Of a DNA stretch of 64,000 bases, positions 31,377 through 42,045 are shown piece after piece (position 1 is the first letter of the stretch; each line of letters begins with the position of its first letter). The stretch is from NCBI GenBank assembly GCA_020002185.1, contig CM034534.1, positions 12,485,767-12,549,766 of the forward strand. Reading direction: 5' to 3'. This stretch comes from Paraescarpia echinospica. Lineage: Eukaryota; Annelida; Polychaeta; Sabellida; Siboglinidae. The position numbers were made by a program, and so were the translations under genes. The notes under the pieces are model-generated. The model saw only the letters and a list, made by a program, of their open reading frames with translations, was not told the origin of the DNA and did no database searches.

Positions 31377-31480
31377 CACCTGACCAGTCGTCTCGCTCAC
31401 CTGCCCAGCCGTCTTGCTCACCTGATCAGCCGTCTCGCTCACCTAACCAGCCGTCTCACCCACCTGTCCAGCCGAGGTGG
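31377..31480 (+). repeat. Minisatellite, 21-bp unit x 5, in frame
   Basis: Five 21-bp units (CACCTGACCAGCCGTCTCGCT-like) encode a seven-residue repeat of type SRSPDQP in one + strand frame. The period is a multiple of three and the frame is open across all units, so it may once have been part of the transposon protein. Confidence 0.85.
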
Positions 31481-31494
31481 TATGTAACAAAGTA

Positions 31495-31655
31495 ACTATA
31501 TCGTGTCGCTTTACTTGAGTAGTTTCGTATTTTATTAAAGTATATTATTATTTATTATTATAAAGTACCTTTTTACGTGAGTATTTTTTTCCTGAAACTA
31601 CTAGTTTTACTCGAGTAGAAAATCTACATGTTACAGCTCTGCGTCTCTTCAACCT
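31495..31655. mobile_element. Relic related to the hAT MITE at 14853
   Basis: Shares TATGTAACAAAGTA and TTACTTGAGTAG with the left end of 14853-15372, and ends in TTACTCGAGTAG...ACAGCTCTG. No target duplication could be read. Confidence 0.55.
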
Positions 31656-32079
31656 CTCATCGGCCGGTAACCAGGAGCATCCGGAACAAGTCTATAAAAG
31701 TCACCAAGTTTTATCGTCGCGAAAAAGAAAGAAAGAATCAGAAAGTGATACGCAGTACCTATACTGCAATGAACTGTATTCGGAAAGTAGATAGGGGGGA
31801 AAGTGGGTTCAGTGTGGTGACTGTAGTCAGTAGGCCCATATGGAGTGTGCAGGCTATGAAAAGGGCACGTTTTTTTTTAACTCCGTTACTTCGGAATCCA
31901 TTTCGAATATTGTGGGATATATATGAAGCGCTGTAAATGTGCAACAATTAGTTGAAATTACAGTCTGAGAAATATTCTTGCTAATAACACCGGCTAATTG
32001 CCGAAAAATGATTAAATTGCTTAACTTTTTTCCCGCTGAAATCGCAAGGCCAAAGTGACTCCTAATTTGACTATTGCCC

Positions 32080-32274
32080 ATATATCGATAAAATAGGTCC
32101 CGACACTGACCCCTGCGGCACTCCACTCAAAACTCGTTTCCAGTTTGAAATCTCCCCCTCTAATATTACTCTCTGTCTTCTGTCTGTCAACCATGTTTGT
32201 ATCCAACTGATCACACCATCCCTTACTTTTAGTTTAAGTAACAATCTTTGACGTGGCACTTTATAAATTACTTA
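32080..32274 (-). pseudogene. LINE A, central RT segment
   Basis: Reads VPRQRLLLKLKVRDG, SWIQTWLTDRRQRVILEGE and VLSGVPQGSVSGPILSIY on the - strand, i.e. RT motifs between the finger and palm, with the SGVPQGS-x-x-GP signature intact. It is bounded on the left by the DNA transposon and on the right by LINE B. Confidence 0.88.
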
Positions 32275-32443
32275 CTGAAAATAATAATAATAATAATAAT
32301 CTTTATTGATACATAATGTTAAGTATAGCACAGATGTAGCAGTAATATGAAACATGTATACATTACGTATCAAATGGAACGAAGCAACACATTGCTTGTG
32401 TTCCTTATTCATGTCATATATGCAATGAAATATATGATTCGTG

Positions 32444-32470
32444 TAAAAAAAAAAAAAAAAAAAAAAAAAC
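32444..32470. repeat. Poly-A tract
   Basis: Uninterrupted run of about 25 A inside the 3' part of LINE B. Confidence 0.95.
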
Positions 32471-32506
32471 ATCTTCATAATAAACTAACAATTTATTTAA
32501 TAATGC

Positions 32507-32709
32507 ATTATACGAGTACCGTAAGTCTGAACATCAGGTACATCTTAACATGACATCATTATGCGAGTACCGTAACACTGAACACCAGGTACATCTTAAC
32601 ATGACAACATTACACGAGTACCGTAACACTGAACACCAGGTACATCTTAACACGACAACATTATACGAGTACCTAACACTGAACACCGGGTACATCTTAA
32701 CATGACAAA
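32507..32709. repeat. Minisatellite, 51-bp unit x 4
   Basis: Units begin at 32507, 32558, 32609 and 32660, with the core CGAGTACCGTAACACTGAAC and GGTACATCTTAACATGAC. It lies in the presumed 3' UTR of LINE B. Confidence 0.93.
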
Positions 32710-33000
32710 ATTACATTAAAGCAGCATTTAGCATATGTTTGCTAGAATTAGACGCTTGGTCCTTTGTTTGAACATATGAATAGATGTACAATATTGTAAA
32801 TAGTTATTTGTAATAAATGTATTCCAGATTTTAGGACCAACATAAGCCAAAGACAGTTGTCTACAATTAGTCTTGCAGTATGGTATTTTATATGTTACTT
32901 CCTGTCTTGTATTATATTTATGTGTGGATATTTGCAGGACAAATACATCATGATATATATCTGGCAACATACCCCTATTATGCTTGTACATTAGAATACA

Positions 33001-33470
33001 GCATCAAATCTAAGTAGACAACATCCACTGGTGACCCATCATCTACCCACTTTGTAATTTCTTCTAAAATCATAAGAGATTGGTTAGACAAGACGTAGCT
33101 TTTAGGAACCCATGTTGGGATTCATTTATTAATTTGTTTTTACAAGGAATTCTACCACGTGGTCTCTATAAAGCGTTTCTAATAATTTGCATAAAACTCA
33201 AGTTAAGCTCACTGGTCTGTAATTCTTTGTCTTGCTCCTCGATCCCGTTTTAAATAATTGTCATTTTTTTTCACATGTTAGGGTGCAGACTTGCATGGCT
33301 ATTTTGGTCAATATTGATAGGCATCATGCATGGGTTTTAAAAGAGCTGGAGGTATGTGATTGTGATGACATTTTGTCAACATATCAATGACATAATGACA
33401 CTGGCTGTGATGACGTTTCAGGATTTGTTCAGGTCCGATTTTCTTATAGAGGTCTAATCTGACAAGACGT
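33001..33470 (-). pseudogene. LINE A, N-terminal RT segment
   Basis: The - strand reads TIIFKTGSRSKTKNYRPVSL near 33260-33205, then NESQHGFLKATSCLTNLL (about 33120) and SPVDVVYLDL at 33005-33034. These are the first RT motifs. Stops and frame changes are present. The text right of 33300 (LYKKIGPEQIL) may be the linker before RT. Confidence 0.75.
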
Positions 33471-33475
33471 TTCAC

Positions 33476-33781
33476 TGGCGGCGGAACGTGGTGAATATTT
33501 GGCGGCTGAGGTTCACAAGAAACCTCTAATTGCATCCTCCAGGATCGCCAAACCCCACCTTGACGCTCTACAAAAACCTCGATTTCCACACCATTGCGGC
33601 TTGCAAAATTCCAATATCCTCTATTTACTTGAATCTGACCAAAAACCTCAAATTTCACCCCAAAATCTACTCACCTTCTCTACATATCGGGGGGGGGGCT
33701 AATCCTAGCTCCGGCCCACACACCCAACCTAAAATATTGGGGTGCTTAGCCTTACCCCCCACCCCGGCTCCGACGCCTATA
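33476..33781. mobile_element. G/C-rich non-autonomous element (copy 2)
   Basis: Ends CACTGGCGGCGGAAC and GGCTCCGACGCCTATA are imperfect inverted repeats. The interior contains C-rich GCATCCTCCAGGATCGCC and AAAACCTCGATTTCC modules of the same ~40-bp repeat seen at 56500-56735 and 60165-60312. No clear target duplication. Confidence 0.6.
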
Positions 33782-33799
33782 CCTAAACAAATTGGAAAA

Positions 33800-34560
33800 G
33801 TCAACCATGGTCTGCGTCCTCAAGGCTCGTTGCGGCCTGGAGCGCCCAGTTGTCGGCCGTGTCGTGTGTTGTACCGTAACGGTCGCAAAGAGTCGATCAC
33901 CTGATCCGGTCGTCTCTCGCCCGTGGCCACAGATGCGCTGGGTGGTCGCCGCGTGAAGGAAACCTTATTCTCCGTCTCGGCTACAGGTGATGTCTTCATT
34001 TCACGCCGGCGATAACACAAACCTAATTGCAGGCCGCGCTCCGTCCCCCCGCCGCTGTGCAACAATTAGTATGGCCGGGCCCCGCGCTGCGGCGGCGGCA
34101 CGGTCGAGGTTCCGGGGTGTCTTACCTCAAAGTTGCTCGCCGACCGCCGGACTCGATCGCTCGCGATGGTTCCGATTGGGTTCCGCGGCCTCGGTAATTA
34201 CGTCGCGTCGACAGGTAGACCCCGGCCGCGACTGGGCGTGTAACCCACCGCTGGGAACGCGTACTACACACCCGAAAGGGGATCATTATCGTCGCTGATG
34301 ACAGTATTTTAGACGTCGCTAATTTCGCCATTATCAGCGAGGCTGTGGTTAAAGACGTCGCACCTGCGGAGTGTGGTCTGTCTTGCGCGGAGCTCCGACG
34401 GGATGTGGAACAGACGGCGTGGGAGCTATGACGGCTAAATTGGCCCGATATATGACGCGGTTCCTGTCTGATACTCGTGTCAACTGTATGCGCCAACCGT
34501 TGTGTAATCGACGGATGCTAAGCGGGTGTGTCTTCATAAGTATCCTGGTTACTTAGCCTG
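33800..34560 (-). promoter_or_regulatory. CpG-rich island, possible promoter/first exon on the - strand
   Basis: This is the densest CpG stretch of the window (for example GCGGCGGCGGCACGGTCG) in otherwise AT-rich DNA. On the - strand, AACTTTGAG is followed by GTAAGAC, giving a good donor at 34125, so a first exon ending at 34126 is plausible. No recognisable protein is encoded. The alternative is a GC-rich transposon fragment. Confidence 0.35.
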
Positions 34561-35402
34561 GGTGTCCTCTCAAATGGTAGTTGACTACCTATGGAATGTA
34601 TCCCATGCAGTGTATGGATGTACGCTGTATCACCTGTACGTCGTCCTACTTGTTGTTCGTGTCCTACGTTTCCAGTTCAACTTCAAAGACCAGTTTAAAA
34701 GAAATGTTTGTCGTTAGTAATCCAGCGAGCGACGAGAGGTAACGACAAGATACTAAAGCTAAGCGCCTGCGTGCAGGCCCAAAAAACGCCTAAATCGAGT
34801 AGATATTGCAAGCCAATTGGTTAAGATGAGCACCCAGCAATAAATCCACGACAAATCGTTATCGGCTACTGATACAGATGTAGTCAGTATAGCGCCTCTT
34901 GGCTCGAGATAATGGGTCTTGGTAAACATGGGTATAACAGAGCCTAATCGCTACGGCGTCACATGTTCTCACCTAACAAGGAAAACGGCCATCTCTTGCC
35001 GCCAAACGTCTCCGTACACTTCTACAAAACCCAACATATTTGTTTTTGCTGAAACATTAGAACTAACCTAACACCAACACGTGCGAGTCAATAGTGTTGT
35101 ATTGTCCTGTGAGAAATCGTACAGAAACGCCAACCGGTTTTCGCGCGAAAACACCGACAGTTCGACGCATGTGTTTCTTAAATTATGCTTGTTTATGGAG
35201 GATTCTGTTGACATTTCATACAACAACGGGTGGTGTGGGATGTGAGGTTTGATGGCGAATGGTCATCCAGTTCGGTATGAACTGCAAATGTTGCTTCTCA
35301 AATGTCTGAATCTGACACATCTCTTCTGTTTAGAACTTCTCAATGTGCGAAAATTTCCGTGGTTACACTTGGTATAGGGTCTACACCTCATTATATATTT
35401 TC
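34561..35402. other. No gene seen
   Basis: Mixed-composition sequence without motif-bearing ORFs or repeats. Confidence 0.4.
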
Positions 35403-35527
35403 ATTAAAAACGTGCGTGCGCGTGCGTGTGTGTATAGTATTTCACGAAGGATAAACCTATGCTACGTCTAACCACGTAGAACTTATCCACACACACGCAC
35501 GCACACACGCACGCACACACACGTTCT
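35403..35527. repeat. Inverted GT/CA-rich arms forming a long hairpin
   Basis: ACGTGCGTGCGCGTGCGTGT is followed about 70 bp later by the near-inverse CACGCACGCACACACACACG. The loop contains the inner pair GGATAA and TTATCC. Confidence 0.8.
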
Positions 35528-35802
35528 TGGTAACTGGGCATGGCTGAATGCTGCCTAGATAAGTTGCGATTGTATCGAAATTAACATGTCGGCCATGGAG
35601 TGAATTCTAAAGTATTTGTGCGGTCATAAAGACCCGATTTCGCGCTATATTGGTCTACGATTCTTCCCCTCTAACTGCTGCGGGATGTTTTCCGTGCTTT
35701 AACTGCGAGCGGAGCGTGCTGCTTCAAATGTACAAACAAAGCCAGGGACCTTTCAATTGCACCGAGGTCCACATCTTAAGTGCTTTGACCACGACCTCAT
35801 TT

Positions 35803-36069
35803 TCACTGCACTAATTTAAATATAATCGTTTGTCTCCCCCGACATTCGAACCAGAATGTGGGACAAGGTGGGTGAATCCTACCGGCGGAGAAGTCACGCA
35901 ACGTCACCGTCGACCCCGAGTTGTGGGGTCCCGGCCGGGTGGTATACCAGTCGGCGGCATCGTACGACGTTATCGCGGTGAATCTCAACACGAGGGCGTC
36001 TAACGATAATCTGACCCGCCCTTCAGACGACGCCGTACACGCGACCGCGCCGATAAGTTCGCTCCTCAC
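35803..36069 (-). CDS. Unrecognised coding-like ORF, 88 codons
   Basis: The - strand frame is open for 88 codons with GC-rich third positions, unlike the flanks. Text includes VRLSLDALVLRFTAITSYDA and STVTLRDFSAGRI. It ends at a stop at 35803. No family recognised. It could be an exon of a - strand gene together with the CpG island at 33.8-34.6 kb; that link is inference. Confidence 0.25.
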   Translation of the reverse strand: MRSELIGAVACTASSEGRVRLSLDALVLRFTAITSYDAADWYTTRPGPHNSGSTVTLRDFSAGRIHPPCPTFWFECRGRQTIIFKLVQ

Positions 36070-36356
36070 GCGAACTTGTTGACGAAGATGCCCCGGTGGT
36101 CTGCAGTATGTTCTCGCTGCTCCTCCATGGTCTGAGAAATCGTGTCTGTCAGGGACGGATCTAGGACTTGATCAATGGGAGGGCATCCATCATCCCTTTG
36201 AGACTCACTAAGACCGTCGACAGCACCTCTGTGAGGCTCATCGGAACGTCCAACTAAACATCCTAGCGTGAGACCAAAATGGGGGTGTACCCCACACCCT
36301 GAATTTGCAAAATACATCCAACTAAACCCCCTATTAGTGGGGCAGATATGTGAAAT

Positions 36357-39300
36357 AATTGTGGGTTTTGTGGTAAAAGTACCAAAATTGGTGTACTAAA
36401 TGATTTAAGATATAGTGCCAAGCTTAATTGTTTCCGTGACGCCCATAACATGGGAAAATCCAAGATTGCCGCCACCCGAATCTAAATATATATTAATTGC
36501 CCTATCTTCGTGAATAGTTAACATAAAAGCATAAATAAAGTGTCTTTTTATATGTTTTCAGACATGCCGAATCCAATGGCGTCATCAGTTAATTAAAAAA
36601 ATGCATATATTTTAAGATAGGGCACAGGTTAATGGTAAAATTCAAGATGGGCGCCACCTGAATTGTGAATATCTACCAAATGTGATATCTTCACAAGACA
36701 TTCAAAATACCTTTATTGTCCCTCATGGGGAAATTCTCTAAGTTAGCGCCAGTGCTTTGTTGATACTCCTGCACAATGCCTACGATGCTTACAGCTGTGA
36801 AGAGGGTCAGCCGATACCTGTTGACGATTGGTGATACGAATTGAGGCCTCTCCACAATTCCAGTACTGGTTTATCGTCATGCAGCTGGAGCTCCTCGTCT
36901 TGGTGTATGTGAGGTATCTATGCGATTCCAACTTCTCGCTCTACGTCGCTGTCCTGGCAAAGCTGATACCATGTTTTTCGCACTAGACTACATTCACTAT
37001 TCTCGATGGGTGCCAATTCACATTCGTGACATGAGGACGTTGCATGAACGACACCCTGACGTTGCGAGCCAGTTCGCTTAAGGAGGCTTTGTTGTGCACA
37101 AAACAAAACGTCCAATTTCAGCGATAGCTATCGACCGTGCACACGAACAAAACAACAAAGTCGTGAAAGGAGATGGTGGGGCAGTCGGTTTGTTACAAAA
37201 TCCAAGAGCCCTAATGCGCTGGATAGTGGCAGGACCTGGCGAGGGTCATTGAGGAATTTGAGATAAATTGCCTGCATCGCAGCACTGAGAACACTGATAC
37301 AAGCAATCTCTAGCTCCATGAGCATACTGAGTCTGTGCAAGTCACATTTGTTAAAGAAGTCAGTGCTGCTGTTCGAATTGAAGACATGGGAAATCCATTC
37401 ACGGAAGATAGTGGCGACCTTCTGGTACTTGACACCAGAGACGTAGCTGATCCAGCATTAGTCGAAATTGTGCGTGTGATAGAGTATACAGGTCAGGAGC
37501 AATATGAAAAGTACATGACAGAGCGAGTCACACAACGAACAACACCTGTATCTGATTCCATAAGTAGTAATCAAATGCCCGTGTTCAGCTGACCATCATC
37601 AAGAGTTCCATCAAAAGCAAAACAGATCGTGTCATCACTCAAGACGATTGTGCATTGTTTTCATGACTGTACATTGCCTGTCAAACCCGCGACGGCGACT
37701 TTGACAATTTCTTCAAGCACGAGAATCACGCGTACCCACCATCGTTGTCTCAGCTAGGAAAATTCCGGTTTGGGACGAAGTCTGATCTAGTGGAATGTCT
37801 AGAAAAGTTCTGCACGTCGCGTGGAGATGCCTCATCAGTCGATGTCATCATATTGGATGGTGCTGCAATCATCAACATGTTGAAGCCAATCGGTGTCAAA
37901 ACATTCCAAGAATATGACACACAGGTGTTTTTTCTTACGTCAAAGCGCAGCTGAGAAACGTGACAACAATGGACATCATTTGGGATGTGTACCTGGAAGG
38001 GAGTTTGAAGTCCACGGCGCGAGACAAGCGAGGAAAGGGTGTTCGAAGACGTGTTGCAGCATCCAACACAATCCCAGGAAATTGGCAAGAGTTCTTGAGA
38101 CTGGAAGACAACAAGACTGAACTATTCAACTTCTTGGCACACCAGGTAAGCTACCAATATGGCATGATTGATTTTGGAAACAATATACATGCGTTTACAC
38201 ACGTCAAATACATCGATGATCACTGACATAATAATAGCATTTATATTCTAATATCAATATCGTTATCTGCAACATGTACTACAGCATACAATTTATTGGT
38301 TCTTTTACTTATCACCATAGGTTGTAGAGAATATTTCTGCGGAGAAGGAAGTGTCCTCAACATGTGGCCAGAATGTGCTTTGCACCAGAATTCATCAGGA
38401 TGTCTCATCCCTAGCGCCATGTACGCATGAAGAGGCCGACTCACGAATGCTCCTTCATGCAGTCGATGCAGCAAACAGGGGGTATCGCAGAATCATGTTG
38501 CGTATTGTGGACATTGACGTGCTAGTTCTGGCAGAGTCTAGTGCTGTGCTCCTTGAGAACACGGAACTATGGGTCGCATTTGGCACAGGCAAACACCTGG
38601 GTCGTGAGAAGGCACGTGCACTCCCCATGTTCCAAGCATTCACAGGTTGCGATACGGTGTCATCATTTTTTTGCAGGCAGGGAAAAAAGACTGCATTCGA
38701 CATCTGGAAATCTGTCAATGAAGTCACCCCAGTATTCTCTACCTTGTCAACACATCCACCGAGCTTCAGTGAAGACTGCATGTCTGTGCTAGAGTCCTAC
38801 GTTGTGCTACTGTATGACCGAACATGCACAGAAACTAGTGTTGACTCTGCCAGAAACATATCTTCAGTCCCAAAGCCAGGTCCATCGACGCCATACCACC
38901 CACAGGAGCAGCACTGTTGCAACACACAAAAAGGGCTATATACATCAAGGTGAACATGTGTGGGCACAGGCACATGTCCGTAGTCCAGAACTTCCTTCTC
39001 CAGAGACCTGCGGATGGCGTAAGAGTGCCACACAAGGATGGGAACCACTGTGGACATTACTCCCAGAAGCAGCGGCGTCATGTTCCGAGTTGCTACGCTG
39101 TGGGTGCCAGAAAGGGTGCACATCACTATGCAAGTGTGTCAGGTCTGCTCTGAAATGCACATCACTATGCCGTTGCAACCCGTTGCAACCACAATGACTC
39201 CAACTAAGTGTTGTTTCGATATGACATGTACAGAACAGTTTGTTTTGTCAGAAAAAAATATACAAGGACACTTTAACCATGGTTTTATGTTAACTAGTTG

Positions 39301-39633
39301 GGAAGAAATGACATTTGGTAGATATTCACAATTCAGGTGGCGGCCATCTTGAATTTTATCATTAACCTGTGCGCTATCTTAATATAGATGCATTTTTAAT
39401 TAACTGATGACGCCATTGGATTCGGTATGTCTGAAAACATAAAAAGACACTTTATTTATGTTGTTATGTTAACTATTCACGAAGATAGGACAATTAATAG
39501 ATATTTATATTCGGCCGGCGGCCACTTTGGATTTTCCCATGTTACGGGCGTCACGGAAACAATTCAGCTTGGCACTATATCTTAAATCATTTTGTACCAC
39601 CTTAAAATCATATGCACCACAAAACCCACAATT
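36357..39633 (+). mobile_element. DNA transposon with ~300-bp inverted arms carrying a PIN/FEN1-like gene
   Basis: The left arm 36357-36690 is repeated inverted at 39300-39633. Shared blocks include TTGTGGGTTTTGTGG, GTTTCCGTGACGCCC, CATGGGAAAATCCAA and CCAATGGCGTCATCAG (left-arm orientation). Both arms contain repeated GGTGGCG(G)CCATCTTG-like modules. The interior holds a + strand gene. The target duplication is unclear: AT or AAT/ATT at the edges. The superfamily is not assigned. Confidence 0.85.
36890..39197 (+). pseudogene. Transposon protein: N-terminal conserved domain, PIN/FEN1-like nuclease pattern, Cys-rich tail
   Basis: About 36970-37230 reads DYIHYSRWVPIHIRDM, SAIAIDRAHEQNNKVVKGDG and GAVGLLQNPRALMRWIVAGP, a block I know from many animal transposon proteins. 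From 37385 comes GNPFTEDSGDLLVLDTRD. From 37745, KFRFGTKSDLVECLE is followed by VIILDGAAIINML (Asp at 37856). From 37985 it reads WDVYLEGSLKSTAR and RGKGVRRRV. From 38351 the acidic series continues: HEEADSRMLL (38426), VDIDVLVLA (38510) and FTGCDTV (38651). This order of acidic motifs resembles the PIN/FEN1 (XPG-I) metal-binding site. The C-terminus, 39096-39194, reads RCGCQKGCTSLCKC followed by CTSLCRC, a CXC-type metal-binding tail. A stop after QFA (about 37078), a frameshift near 37240 and several further stops mark it as decayed. Splicing between 38130 and 38330 is likely. Confidence 0.72.
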
Positions 39634-41871
39634 CTTCTTGCTATTTACACGTATCTGATCCACTATATATATTGTTGGTTATTCAAGGAAAACGGAAAAC
39701 GCCCCCTGGTTCCGCGCCTGCCTGTGGCTGAGGGTAATAATTTGTATTGGCGTGTTTTTTGCGTGGATCAACAAATGTAACACATTCGTTTTTGGAATTG
39801 TAGATGACATGGAATCGCCACAGTTGGCAACAATTGTTATCACGAAACCACCTGTTATCACGAAAAGGCACTATGCGTTTTGTGTGTAACTGTTACTTTA
39901 TGCTAAATGTGTGATAGCGGATACAGAAATTGGTCGCTGGGAGTCGCGTGGACTCTCTATATAGCGAATGCGGCTATAGAATACTATTTCTGATCAAGTC
40001 ATTTAGTAAGTTCATGGATCCACGCTTGAAATAGATTAGACTTTCGATCGTTTGTTCGTTCTTCGCGAAGCTGAAGCTGACCATAGTTTCACCATCGTCA
40101 ACGGTTGGTTGGTTATCTATGAATGTTGGCGGGCCCTAACTGGATGCAGGAATGCCGGTGTTGTTGAGCCAAGAGTTCGTATCAGTTTGTCTCCAACCAC
40201 CTTCCGCGATGCGTCTCCTGCTTACAAGACACAGCATCCTTTATTGTTCCGCTGCACCGCGCTGATCGGTCACGGGCGTTCTTCTCCCAAGATACAAGGT
40301 CAACGTTGAAGCTCTTCGGTGATGCCATCAAAACGTCTTTGTGTCTTCTGACCTCCGCGAGAACGTGTTCCGTTCGTTAGCTCACAATAGAATGCCCTCT
40401 TTGGCAGACGTGTGTCCCGTATTCATCAACATTTCTATGAACCCCTAAGCCCGATTTGGCTCTTTAACATCGATTCCGCTCGGATTTGTGCATTTTAAAA
40501 AAGCTCCTCAAATTTAACAAATTATTCTCTTTAATGACGGGTTTCCTCATGAACACATTATCTTGGTGAGACGGTCCCCATGCCACATGTCCAACAACTT
40601 TGTGCTACGAGTGCTTCAGCATGGTTTATTTAGTTACTATGTACAATGTACATAACAGTAAAGTTCAACTTGTCATGTATAAATGTGTAAGGTAGAGATT
40701 CTATGAAACCCCGCAATGTTCATGACTAGAACCACCGTGTGATTAATTGAGTAGTAAAATATAAAATAAATTAACGTAAAACAGACAAAAACTGGAACAA
40801 ATAGTGTGCATACTTCGAAAACAGGATACGCCATTGAAAACGGTTGAGTGCCTTCCGTTTTTGCCACATATTAAATTGTAATATGATCTAAGCATGTACC
40901 CAGTTTCATGTTGTTGTTTTTTATCATAAAATGCACAATCCAGTCATCTTTCGTAGCACATCAGCTGGATCGGTATGCATGTAGCTTTGGGTAATGAATC
41001 AATCGAACGCAAGCTATGATCAAGTGATTTATGTTTTCCTGCTGTGCAAAAACACGACTACGTTTCCTGAATGTTTAATGTAGGTATTTGAGCTAAGTAA
41101 GAGTTATGCGCATTTAACCTAAATAAATAACAGTCCGACCGATGGTCATGTGCAAGGCTCGTCTTGGTGAATGTCCATTATATCTATATTTTATGCACAT
41201 TAGTGTCCAAATGCAATAAAACATTTACGTCATACGCACGCACGCACGCACTCACATAATGATGTCTACGAACCGATCTGACCGGAATTATAATATTCCC
41301 GTTTGGATACAAAACGCAGACAGTATAAAGTAGATCAAATGATAATATTTTTAGCCATTTTATGTTCATTTACGAATGACCTGCTGATGCAATGTGTGAT
41401 TATTACCTTCAGTAATTGTTGCTTTCGATAGTCATAGTCCAAATGTTGTGTGATTGATCGTCGACTTGAACCCGCCGAAAGAAAGCTCAATTGGGCGATT
41501 GTCCCCGCTGAATTGTTGCTCGTCCATCGACTCGTCGCATTGTCAACGCGACAATGCGAGCGACACCTCCCCGGGCGCCGGACACCTTGTCGGTCACGAG
41601 TGTGACAAATTCCATTGTGTCTTCTACACTTTAAATTATCGGAGGTGTCGAAGTACAAAGGCGCGCGGTGACAACACATCCTGGGCTCGACGCTCGTTTC
41701 CGCGTTAACCGACTTGACGTGTTAGTCACGATTGTGTCGACGGCTCAAAGCAAACCAATTACGACAGAAGGGACGCTATCAAAGGACTCCGCTTAATTCG
41801 CCGCGATTACGATCGAAAGAGTCATTTCACTATATGTGTATATATCGTGTGAAAAGGCTCTCTTGATCGCA
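39634..41871. other. No recognised gene
   Basis: AT-rich with GC-richer patches at 40040-40400 and 41440-41720. A small perfect hairpin GCATTGTC/GACAATGC lies near 41535. Nothing assignable to a family. Confidence 0.4.
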
Positions 41872-41958
<87 letters not shown>

Positions 41959-41975
41959 TGTATATGTATATATAT

Positions 41976-42033
<58 letters not shown>

Positions 42034-42045
42034 TACACACACACA
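41872..42045. repeat. Long TA microsatellite with CA interruptions
   Basis: About 170 bp of TA dinucleotides broken by ACACACAC and ACTGTATA segments. The ORFs on both strands are artefacts. Confidence 0.97.

Larger units (their letters stand above)
28118..32079 (+). mobile_element. 3.96-kb DNA transposon inserted in LINE A, superfamily not assigned
   Basis: The ends are inverted: the left reads GGACAAAAGTCAAATTAGG and the right complement GGGCAATAGTCAAATTAGG, both followed by AGTCACTTTGGC, giving about 31 bp with two or three mismatches. ATAT stands on both sides (28114-28117, 32080-32083). Removing the insert with one ATAT copy joins the LINE A reading frame exactly, which confirms the ends and a 2-4 bp target duplication (TA or ATAT). 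The left third contains a cluster of GGTAACGGAGT motifs, and the + strand gene lies at 29787-31190. Confidence 0.85.
32275..33000 (-). mobile_element. LINE B, 5'-truncated copy inserted in LINE A
   Basis: The - strand frame from 32991 to 32728 reads NRGMLPDIYHDVFV, THKYNTRQEVTYKIPYCKTN and RQLSLAYVGPKIWNTF, a typical LINE ORF2 C-terminus (GPKIWN block). A 3' untranslated region with a 51-bp tandem repeat and a poly-A/T tract follows, ending in (TTA)n next to LINE A sequence at 32274. Only the last ~730 bp are present, as expected from incomplete reverse transcription. Confidence 0.82.
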
